Shown here piece by piece: positions 12,514-22,902 of a stretch of 64,000 nucleotides of DNA. The stretch is from Rotaria socialis (taxonomy: Eukaryota > Rotifera > Eurotatoria > Philodinida > Philodinidae), in assembly GCA_905331475.1 (NCBI GenBank), contig CAJNYU010000609.1, forward strand, positions 89,959 through 153,958, written 5' to 3'. Made by a program: the position numbers and the translations under genes. Under the pieces are notes generated by a model, which saw only the letters and a program-made list of their open reading frames with translations, was not told the DNA's origin and searched no databases. Numbering within the stretch: position 1 is the stretch's first letter; each line of letters opens with the position of its first letter.

Positions 12514-14851
12514 TTATGTAAATCCTCCTCCGATGTCCATTTCATTATCGAAACCGAACGATGTAGACGATAGAAATGGATCGTGAGTAAATGGTGATAA
12601 TGGATCGTTTGAATTATTTCCAATGCCACTATTCGTATCATTACTATCTTCATCAACGATACCAAATGATGAAAGTGAATCAAGCGGTGGAAGAGAGTCA
12701 AACGTTGCAAATATTGGTGTGGATGGAGGTACCAATGGATTATTAGTATTTAATGACGATGATAATGACGATGGCTCTTGTTTAACTACATTCGTATTAG
12801 CAACAGCAATAGCTGGCGAACTTTGAATTGTTGCTGTTGCTGATGATGAATTTATTGAAATACCATTTGAATAACATTTTCTTTCTAGTTCCTATATTGA
12901 TAAATTAATATGAAGACAAAGAAAACTTAATGTCAACTAACTTTTACTCGTTCTTGTAATGCCATATTTTGTTGTGCGAGCATTTGATATTTTTCTTCAA
13001 TTAAAACAGCATTATCATACTGACGGCGTAGTATTTTAATATAATCAACCGATGCACGTAATATTGTACCTTTATTTTGTTTTGAGTCTCTATGTAGAAA
13101 AATATTTTCAAATTACAAATTGAATTTAATTAATTATTGTTCACATATGGTGAACTTCTATTTTGTTGATGATGATGTAGAGTTGAAAGGTTAAACATTG
13201 CTTTTTCTGTTTCTATTTCTGAACAAACATACGAACTTTTATTAATTGTACGCGCATAACATTTGTTTTACAATCTTTGATCTCTTATTTAATATTCATA
13301 TTGATTGTATCTTTGTTTCTTTTCATAGAGAGAACGATATGTAAAACAGCTGAATCAACATCATCAATATTGATAGTAGTACTATTAGTTTAGTTTTGTT
13401 CTTATAACTAGTTTTTGATTGAAAAAGAATTTCATATGAGAAAATTTTTCATGCTAATCAAAATAGGACTATTGCGCGTCTTTCTAAGCTAGACAAATTT
13501 TCTTGAGTACCACTTACAACTCAGTTCCTTTTGGCAGTAGAGTACCCAACTCTTTAATACGATCGTTGATATTAAATCGGCGACGACGTTCAACTAAAAT
13601 TTATAAGAGCATTCAACATTGAAAAAGAAAATTCATGTACTCTGTCGTACTCATGTTATGATTATCTTTTTTCTGTCGATCACGTAGAACAAGACGCATT
13701 TCATCATCTGTTAGTGGTAAACCAATTTTTGCTTTGGCACTGAGTATATTTGTTGGGCATGATGATGAATGACGGGAGCTACTATCAGTTCCATCTTTTG
13801 ATAATGATGATGACAAAAATGCTGAGCCCATATGCTCACCAGTCAACGTTGTTGATAACTCAAAAACAAAAGTCAAAGTTTTTTCAGAATAAAAATATTT
13901 TATCTAAACAGAAAATATGTACTCGAGGTGTAATACTAATGCCACGCGTATTACTGTCAATACTCCCACACGTTGTATCATCGTTAAGTTGGTCGTCCAT
14001 CTGTAGGAGAAAAACGAAGAAATTAATTTCAAAACAAACAAAAACAAAATTGAGAAATTACTTCAGATGTGATTTCACTATCTGGAGATGATTCGTCTTG
14101 ATTTAACTACAATAACAACAGAGATTTTTTTTACAGATCAATATTAATATTTTCTTCTGCTAAATTCACTTACAACATTTGTTTGTTGTATTATAGAACG
14201 TTCATCACCAACTAGCGTTTGCTTGCGAGACATTTGTTCGAGATGATATCTTGTTGGATTTTCAAGAAGACTTTGAACTGTCTGTACATGAAAATAAATA
14301 GATAGTATTCAATAAGATCTGAATTGTGAAATTAACCTGAGTCATCTGTGATGGTGAAATTGATTGTTGAAGTAAAAATGTTGTTGAATCAAACGGTTTC
14401 GTATTTGCTGACGATGGCATTCGGATTGCATTTGACGAATTGCTTATTCGTATTGGATTAGTATCTCTATCACGAGTTAAAAGCGATGGCTGCGAAGTTA
14501 AACTTGTACCAGTTAGATTTGGTGATGCTCGTTGTTTAGTTGGACTTTCATCGGTCTAGAAAATAAAATAGATTAACTCTCGAGATATTTATTAAATTTA
14601 AGATTTACTAATTGTCTTCGTAATTGATTCATTCCAACACGCTTGTTTATGTTTCTAAATGAAAAGGGAATAACATGAAAAATAAAAGATACTTTTTCTA
14701 GTCTTTCTTACGTTGGCTGAGCCATTCTATATGCTGGTGCTGGTGATGATAAAAAATCTTTGATAAGTGGCTCAGTTCCATAATCATTTTGTTTTTCATC
14801 AACAAGTTCAAAATCCAAATCAGGTAAATTCGGATCAGATGATGTGAACAT
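12514..14851 (-). CDS. MITF/TFE-like: MITF/TFE-family bHLH-leucine-zipper transcription factor (481 aa, ten exons)
   Basis: Exons in transcription order: 14851-14712, 14654-14609, 14555-14337, 14281-14174, 14106-14062, 14000-13923, 13858-13651, 13593-13518, 13089-12942, 12891-12514. All junctions are GT-AG, phases agree throughout, and the sum is 1446 nt. The basic region and first helix are nearly those of vertebrate MITF/TFEB: [31 protein letters not shown] spans about residues 271-303, split over two exons, with the DNA-contacting His279, Glu283 and Arg287 present. Helix 2 (NKGTILRASVDYIKILRR) and a zipper up to ELERKCYSNG follow. Upstream, ENPTRYHLEQ near residue 138 matches a conserved MITF/TFE segment, and exon 2 resembles the Rag-GTPase-binding LRxQL region. 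The C-terminus is Ser-rich and acidic, with a VKQEP sumoylation-type motif. MITF/TFE proteins bind E-box/CLEAR sites and control lysosome and nutrient-response genes. The 428-bp intron after helix 1 is the only long one. Confidence 0.93.
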
Positions 14852-16259
14852 GATGTGACGTTTTTATTGTTATTGTTGTTGTTTTATATATATTAAAAGT
14901 AAATATCTACAAAAGCGACAGAAGATAAAATAATATTTATTTTGAATTCATATCGTGAATGTGATGATAATGAATTTAAGATACATTAATAAAAAGCTGT
15001 TTTTTTGACTTCTCATAAATTCAGAAGAAAAATAAATGAAGGATTTAGTTTATCTCTATCTATCGAAAAAAAACGAATCATGATGAAGGTACGAGAACAT
15101 GGCTAATGTACAATATTTTCACCAATAGAAATAAAGGCTGTGTCTCTCGCGTAGGAATTCATTTTGCTTTTCTGATAAAAATCGGGAGAGCGAGAAAAAG
15201 AATAGATTCTCTATTCAGCATCATGCTCATGGAAGAACAAAAAGTCCAAAGTACATTTGAAATATTTTTTAATTGAAAATAAACAAAAAAAAAGTCAATA
15301 GATTTATTCGAAAATAAAATTTCCGGCTTACATGTGAACACAATTTACTAGAGGATCGACTGGATTAGTTGATATTTTTTCTTGCTCTATATTTAGAAAA
15401 TAGTTGGAGATTTGCTCTGTAAAAACTCAGTGTGATTGATAGAATGAATGCTTATTTTTTGTCAATATTGAATCATGCAACACAATAGAAACCAGTGTTG
15501 ACAAAAAGCAAAACTAATATCCAAAAAAAATATATCGATCTAGTTTCTCTATGACTTATTTTGAATGGAAGTCGAATTCTTTTTTACTCAATCCTAATAC
15601 ATACGAAAATATTCTTTAATTCATCTATTCAAAATGCATCGAGCGAGAAATTATTCTGATGAGTCAAGATATGACAATAGAAATGGTTACAAATGAAACG
15701 GCCGTAATATTAACATGAGCGCACGTGCATATATGCTCGCGAGTCATTTGTTTTGAATATGTTAAGTGCATGCGATATGTTTTTATTATACGATTCATCT
15801 TATCTGATAGTTGTGGATTATGTATGTTTATTGGAAATTGAATCATGCTGAGTATTAAAACAGTCGTGAAAAAAATCCTACTAATGGATTATAGAAATGA
15901 TCTCTTATCATCTTTCGATTTGTCTAAGTTTACATTTGAATGTATAGGACGTAAAAGAATGAGCATTGAAATGTTGAATAAGATGTAACTGCTGCTGCTC
16001 GTTGCATGAAGATTACTTTGTTTTATATATTTCAGGACACATGTTCTTCCCTTGATCCTCTAACATTTTAACAGGACAGTTTGTCAGATCTATTAGCACA
16101 AGGTTACTAGTGTACACGTTTGATTGTACACTCAGTATGCCTGTGACACTGCGTAGGAGATGTAAATTTTTACTCTGACATGTATGCTAGAGTGTATTTC
16201 AAACAAAATATCTTTCGCGAGATCTAAAATTACAGTTATAATGTAATATTTTTACTAAC

Positions 16260-18239
16260 CTAAATCAGCTTGAACAGCACTAATAACTTGTAATTGTGAA
16301 TTTAATCGACTATCCTAGATATGAAAATGAAGTCAGTAGAAGTAAAACACAATAATTGTTAGAAAACAAGTTTCGGAAGAAGCTTAATGTTGTAGCTACT
16401 TTTTTTGGCGCTGCAATGATTGTTATAGAAAGTGCAAAGGTCGTAGTGTTTATGTAACACCTAGTGAATAGGAAAGTTTGAATGAACTAGAATCTTGCAC
16501 TTGTAGGTCGATTGCAACGAATAATGTCTAGCCTACTAAAAGAATATTTTAGGTCATTCTATTGATTGATTGACGATTTAATAACAACAATATGTTGTTG
16601 TGTCATTCTTTCAAAATGATGAAACCACTTAGCTTTGCAAACTGTCGCACACTCGTGCTCAATTGAAAATTTTTTTTTTAATACAAGATTCAATATAACA
16701 AGCTGTGCTCTACGTAAGAAATATTTGTCGTCGTAGTTTTCATGTGACTAAGAGTTGAGAGGCGATGCTTTAAGGATGAAACCCTCAACATTTCAAACTA
16801 CATTGACTTAGACCTGTTTGCAAGATGTTGACTAACTAGTTTTATTGTCTAATATTTTGTAGGGACGCAGAATAGAAATTACATCCGATGTTCTATTTGA
16901 ACAGACTTTTCATGGTGAAAAATAGGCTTATTCACATCCTGAAATGAAATCTAAATTGCAAATTTCTGAAACGATCTAGTATTGTTTTTATTTTTGTAAG
17001 AAAAAATATTTCATAATATGCGCTCATTTTGTCGATGTAATCGTTTACCAACAAGAAAAATTTTATTTCTTTGAAATTCGAGAGCCAATAACGGCGAAAC
17101 AAACAAACGAATAAGATATTGATTACGCGTGTATGATCTATGTTATCCTCACTCGTTTCATATATCCGTTTAATCGTTTTCCCTGTTCTTATATTTTTTC
17201 ATCGTTTCCCTTTGAACTTTATTTTTCTCAAAGTTAAAAGAAGAGGTCATTACTTTTTTTGATAAGAGTAGATCTAGTTACGCGGAGATGGGAAGAAACC
17301 AAAAATAGTCACAGTTTCTATTTTGATCAATCGACAAATCTGTAACTAAAACTAATGTTTAAAATATTTCGTCGATTTTCACATTGGTATAAATTTTAAT
17401 GGGTTAAATAACAAGACAGAAGTGGATCTCATTAGATAAATAGGGTTCAAATGAAACTTAAAATAATGTTTTGTACCTAGTGCAATACGCGAGTGGAATA
17501 GTAACAAAAATTCATATTTATGATTAAAAGCATTTTTCTGTGTGACATGCGTATCCGATTTGATTTTCTAGTACATTGCCGGATATCATGCTAAACAATA
17601 AAGTCGATCAACTGTCAAAAGACAAGCATATTTTCTGTCATTTTTTTGTTGAAAACTGTCAGCATCTGTCTGGTAGTATTGTTTCTTTAACCATTAATGT
17701 CATATGAAAACCGGGACCGCAAGTATTTCTTATGTTGTGCACAGCTTGTTATATATGATGAAGAGAATTTTAATTATGGAACAGAAGTGTCACAGTTTGT
17801 AAAAATACGATGAATAACAACAGATCAATAGAATGATCTGAGGTTTTTCATGTGGACTATAGACTATAATTTAATGACAATAAAAGCACTCTGCTTTTTC
17901 AGGATCAATTTTCAACCAGTAAACCTATTGTTCAAGAATCAATTGAATTTTTCGAGTTGCATATTATCTCAGCTTCATTGAGTATTCGCGGGATGAAACG
18001 TTTTTTTACATGTTGCTTTATCAGATTAATTAGCATTCATCACTGATGGAAAATTTTACTTCGACAATAATCTATCGATTTGCTTTTACTTAAAAATGAT
18101 TGCATAACAAAAATCATTGATATTTTATTCGGATGCATTGAAATAAAAACAGACAAGCGAGATGTTTTCAATCGTAAAATCATATTTCTTAGAATAAATA
18201 TGATCGTCATTGATCATTTAGTATTACCGTCATTGTTGT
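16260..18239 (-). other. Two candidate upstream exons (minus strand)
   Basis: A 12-nt segment (18239-18228) is bounded by TTGTATTTCAG and GTAATAC and contains an ATG. A 55-nt segment (16314-16260) is bounded by CATATCTAG and GTTAGT. Joined, they read M-T-DSRLNSQLQVISAVQADL with matching phase. The next plausible acceptor is TTTTGTAG at 14907, in the 5' leader of the MITF-like gene. Joining there would end the frame after a few codons and leave a short upstream ORF before the MITF-like start. They could be 5' exons of that gene or of something else; there is no transcript evidence. Confidence 0.3.
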
Positions 18240-18848
18240 CTGAAATACAATAAATTAATCATCACCATCATCTAATGTTTTCTCTGTCTTTAAATCAGCA
18301 TAACACCGGTAATATATTTTATGGGAAATTTCAATAAAATATGAATGATCTCGTGTTCGTCGTTTAACAATGATATTTATCAAATATAGGTCATTGAGAA
18401 AAGTTCAATTGATAAAAAAAAGAGGCTTGAACTTGTTGAAGATGAAAATCTTCTATTCAAAGTGTGTTTGAGAGCAAAATGTGTATAGAATGATAAAGTG
18501 CAGTGTTCAGAGTAAAAGTTTCAATAGAAAGAAAAACTTTGAACATTGAAACGAGAATGATTTTGTGCAAAAAATATTTCCTTCGATTCTCTTATTGTAT
18601 TTATTAGAAGAATACATAGATTCCACTAGCGAAAAGTTGGTAATGTTTTTATCGAATCTTATATTGCAAAAAAACACGTCAAATAAATATAGTCAATCAA
18701 ACAAATGGTCATTCGAACATTTTTTAAAGTGTGTTAAAGTGTGAAGCTTTTACGTTGAAAAAATAAGTCCTCAATTATAATCATCTAGACAGTTGTTTTC
18801 TTTGTCACAAAAACAACGTTCTTTTTCTTTAATCATCACAACACATTC

Positions 18849-18860
18849 AAATGAGCTCTT
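18849..18860. repeat. 12-bp target-site duplication, 3' side of the non-LTR insertion
   Basis: AAATGAGCTCTT here is identical to 20851-20862. The two copies bracket the minus-strand retrotransposon, this one next to its A-rich 3' tail. Confidence 0.9.
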
Positions 18861-20850
18861 TTTTTAGTTTATGGTTTATTTATTGTCACACTCGAAAGAG
18901 CCTACAAAAGCAGAGAAACATCGAGGGACGGAAGGGATAGAAAGTAACAAACAAAAAAGGAAAAGAAAACAAAAAGGGAGAAACAAAGATAAAGATACAT
19001 GAAGTAAATGACAGCGGTAGCGAGATGGACAGATAATACAAGTAGCGGGAGTTGTAAAGGTTGAGATAGAATGTTAAGGGGCTGTTAATAAACTACGATT
19101 TCGTGTTCCCTGTTTCCTATATTTCTAATTATCATTTTGCTCATTAAAATCAAACCAGTCTAGGAGAAGGGAGAGGTGTTTTAATTTTTAACGTTTAACC
19201 CGTTTCAACGTAAATAGATGGCCAACACCATATTTAGCTTGCTTATGGAAATGATCCCATAGGAATACATCTTCAAGAAATAAGGAAGCACCTAAATCTG
19301 AAGAGCACATATTTTTTAATCTGTTCGCGATATAGCGTTTGACATAAGTATCAAGCAGTTCTTCTCGGGTAAGACTCAAAAGATCCTTAGCGCGAACAAA
19401 TGGGGCACGATGAACTAAGCGTATTGCTACTCGATACTTTCTTCTAAGCGCCTCTTGGTGTGTTGCGGGGAGAAAGGAGAAAAAAGTAAAGATGCAAGCG
19501 AAATGGAGAAATATATACGTGAAGAAGCATCTTTTCAAAGTGTCTTTGGACAAAATTTTGTCGCTACGCAGCCATTTGAGCTTACCCAACGATCTTTGGA
19601 TATTCTCTAGGCTTTTGTTTACAGTGGGTTTCAATGATACTTTACTCATCCAGGTAAAACCAAGATACTTAAACGTGTCTACAATGGCAAGTTTTTGTTC
19701 TAGTATATATATGCCTACCGTGGACTTTCTAATTTGAGAATAGAAGAGTGATGCGACCGTTTTTCCGATATTGATTGGTTGCTTCTAGCGAATCGAATAT
19801 TCAGCAATCTTGTCGCATACTTTAATTCCGTCAATCTCTAAATACTCGACTAGAGATGAGAAAGATTTTTGGATGGGTGCTCGCATGTGCACGCTCAGGT
19901 CATCAGCGAGAATATGACTTGAGTCGGCTTCCAGACAAGCTACTAAATCGGTATGGTATACTACGAATATAAAGGGACTGAGACTACTGCCTTGGGGAAA
20001 ACCGAGTTGTACTTGAAAAACTTCTGACTTCATTTGACCATAGTAAATATACGCTGTACGGTTATTTAGCCAGCTATAAATCATTTTCAGTAGGTTATTG
20101 GGTATACCTAACCTGTATAATTTGACCAAGAAACCCGCATGCCAAACTAAGTCAAAAACGTTTTCATAGTCGACATATATTGCAAGCGTAGAGACATTCG
20201 CAGCTAAATTATTCTGAACTTCCTGAAAAATGAAAACCACCCTAGTCTGGAGAAGACAGTTCGTTCTGAACCCTGATTGTTCACGCGGCACTAGATGATT
20301 TCCTTCAGTCCAAGCTCGTATTCGATCGAGAAGCACGTTTTCAAAAATTTTGGAATAGGTCGCTAAAAGAGATATAGATCTAGTCTGATTGCAACGTGGT
20401 ATACCAGCTTCAAGTTTGTTGAGGGTAATAATTTTCGAGCTATGCCAGAAGCCTGGATACGTTCCCTCTTGTACCCAAAAGTTGAAGCAATTAACTAGAC
20501 TTTCTATATAGGTTGGAGGAAGTAACTTAATAATAAAATTTGACACCTGATTGATACTTGAAGACTTCTTTGGTTTCGTCTTTTTTTTATCATTTTAGAG
20601 ACTTCCGTTTTGGTTGTAGCCTCTACGCCTGTTTTCTTAGAAGCAGTTAGTAAGCTCTGGAGTTCTCTAAATTCTGTCTCGATTTGAATATCGTGACGAA
20701 TTAATGGGCTGGTTTCAGGGACTTTAGCTAAGTCCTTAAAGTAATTATAGAGTTATTTCGTAATCTACTGCTCGTCTGATATAATACTAGTCTCTACTGA
20801 TAGTTTAGTGAGTGGTAGCGTTTTTGGTTTATAAATTTTTGAAAGATGTG
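18861..20850 (-). mobile_element. 5'-truncated non-LTR retrotransposon (about 2 kb)
   Basis: The insertion lies on the minus strand between perfect 12-bp direct repeats. Its 3' end is A-rich (ATAAACTAAAAA) directly against the duplication, as expected for target-primed reverse transcription. The 5' end begins abruptly within the protein upstream of the reverse transcriptase, and no endonuclease domain is present, so it is 5'-truncated. About 300 bp of 3' untranslated sequence (18861-19187) follows the coding part. The LINE-like layout and the RT sequence suggest a Jockey/CR1/RTE-like group, but the clade cannot be fixed by eye. Confidence 0.9.
19188..20790 (-). pseudogene. Broken reverse transcriptase of the non-LTR element
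   Basis: The frame from about 20546 down to 19788 encodes RT palm motifs: the RSISLLATYSKIFE region (usual RPISLL), SGFRTN, the motif A aspartates in YVDYENVFD, QGSSLSP (motif B), and ILADDLSVH as the catalytic ADD box. The thumb follows after an in-frame TAG at 19787-19785: IGKT, then KYLGFTW, then a C-terminal region to 19188 typical of this class. Upstream, an 8-A run at 20581-20588 appears one base short, because homologous sequence continues in another frame. Two further stops occur near 20765. With nonsense codons and a frameshift the copy cannot make a full protein. The ADD box is preceded by Leu where Tyr or Phe is usual. Confidence 0.88.
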
Positions 20851-20862
20851 AAATGAGCTCTT
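20851..20862. repeat. 12-bp target-site duplication, 5' side of the non-LTR insertion
   Basis: AAATGAGCTCTT, identical to 18849-18860, abuts the truncated 5' end of the element. Confidence 0.9.
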
Positions 20863-22902
20863 ATCTTAGTGCGTAGTGTTATGAACGCAAAAAATCAATA
20901 CGAAAAATTAGAAAAACACTTTCCGAGTTAATCAAACAAAGTCCGATGTTTACATTCGATCGTTCTTATTTATGGAAGAAAAACACCGGTTATTATTGTA
21001 TTTATTATCTTTCGAGCATCCTTGTTCATAAATACAGATTTCAAAAGTTTTTTTTTCTAATTCAGAGTACTTCTATATCTAAGGCACAAATGATTGAAAA
21101 TTGAAATGTTATTTTATAGAAATCCAGTGAGCTTTGCAAGTGTAAAATCATCAAAATTTTTCTTAACGATTATTTTACAATAAATGAAGGTAGAAATTCA
21201 AAATACTTCACCTGGCACAGTAAGACATATGGTCAGCGCACGACAAAGAAATTTTTTTAAGAAATTTCGTCTAGCATATAAAAAGAGCAAGCACTCTCGC
21301 AATCTTCATCATTTATTTCATAGTTATATGTTATTCTTGTCGATGTGTGATGATAAAAAAAGAGTAAGTAACACCTTGAGCAACGCTTTCCTGTTATTTG
21401 TGAAGAAGTTTTATGCATAAGGTAGAGAGTAACAATGACGAGAAAACAATCCTGCTGCGAGATTTAGATCATCAGTAACTTATTTTAATAGAAAAATAAT
21501 ATCGTAGTAAGAATCAGTAGAGGAGAATACGCCGACGCCTCAATTCATCAGCGAAAAATATTCAATGAATTTTTATGCGTAGAGAACTACAATAGAAAAA
21601 TTAATGTAACATTTTGACACGCCAATTATTATTGATAATGAAAATGAGTATAAGAAATAACTATTGAAAATGACAAGTTTTAGACAAATTCTAATTGAAT
21701 GTGAATGAAGACTCGACAGCGTTGAAAGAAGAAATAAGTAGACCTGAAGTAAATAGGAGTTCTTAATTAAAAGCAATATATGATTCGAACAGAGAAAACG
21801 ATTAATCAGAAACGAAAATATATACAAATTAACATACACAACTAGTATCACATAGAACAAAACATGGTGGATGTCCCGTAACTTCTTTTCCAAAAAGAGC
21901 CGTGAATGTAAATGTTCAAGTTAATATTTATCTTTGAGTTTCGACTATAAAATGTATGACATTTGAAAAAGCATGAAAGTGCTACTTTTAAATGAATACA
22001 TACCATTTTTTGCATCGTACAAGAAACGATGGTAGTATAAAGTCGGTTACTTAGGATTTATCTTCTCATGCTCAGCAGATTTCTAACATTCAATGAAATT
22101 CGACATGTTGTCATCAATGAGGATATTTTTCAATTGATTAGGTAACCATTCGAACGGATACAACTGTTTTGTTTTTCACATGAATATTTTCGCAGAGGTT
22201 GATGAGCTTTTTGTCATTACGGTATAAGCATCTTGAACTAAAATATTGTTTTAATTTGAATTACATACGTCTGAAGTCAAATTCCATTTCATCAAGTTTC
22301 TGTTTTCCATAATAGATTTATTTCTTGTGCTAGTAACAAGTTTTCATACGACATCCTGCGAAGTGTAAGATATACTTTCGGAGTATTATCAAGAATTTGC
22401 TTTTATTAAATAACAAAACACGCAGCGAATACTCTTTTAGATGTTAGAGAACAGATTTCATAGATACATAAGTTTTCTTTCGCATTATCATTTTTTTGAC
22501 AAATAGGTTCATGTTTTATGCGCGCCAGTACAATCAGCATAAAAAAAAATAGTTCATACATATTCTCTCGCAAGAACGCTTTGATGAAGAGCGTTCGTGA
22601 GTTGTCACTAAATATCTTAGAGTATACATTTGTAGATGCATTAACTGATTATGGTGTGCATTCCAGCGATGAGAAAACTGTAAAAAGACAAATTTTATTT
22701 CTGTCAGCAACACCTATGCAAATATTATAACTTAGCGGTATTCATTAGACGAATGCAATGTTTTTACTTAATTAAAGCAACTCCTTTTTTTTTTCAACAA
22801 ATGCCAGCAAACCAGATGTCAATGTTTCTTTCTTTACCTTTTTGCCCAATCACATACTATTCTTTATTCTATAAAATTTCTTTCAAATAATTACAGATTA
22901 AA
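20863..22902. other. Intergenic, no gene supported
   Basis: Short open frames here (for example 21184-21420 and 22518-22730) have no recognisable domain. The last bases before 22903 (CAAATAATTACAG then ATTAAA and the ATG) look like a 3' splice site in the 5' leader of the next gene, implying an unseen upstream untranslated exon. Confidence 0.4.

Larger units (their letters stand above)
14852..18860. other. Upstream region of the MITF-like gene; mostly no gene visible
   Basis: This 4-kb stretch holds no long open frame. Only the small minus-strand exon candidates described separately are visible, plus A/T-rich sequence. It probably contains the promoter and 5' untranslated exons of the MITF-like gene, but no specific control site can be named. 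Confidence 0.4.

Noticed and set aside
12623..12826. Plus-strand frame over the last MITF-like exon
   Set aside because: Antisense shadow of the clearly coding minus-strand exon.
21573..21893. 106-codon hydrophobic minus-strand frame
   Set aside because: Leu/Phe/Ile-rich translation expected from A/T-rich DNA; no conserved features.
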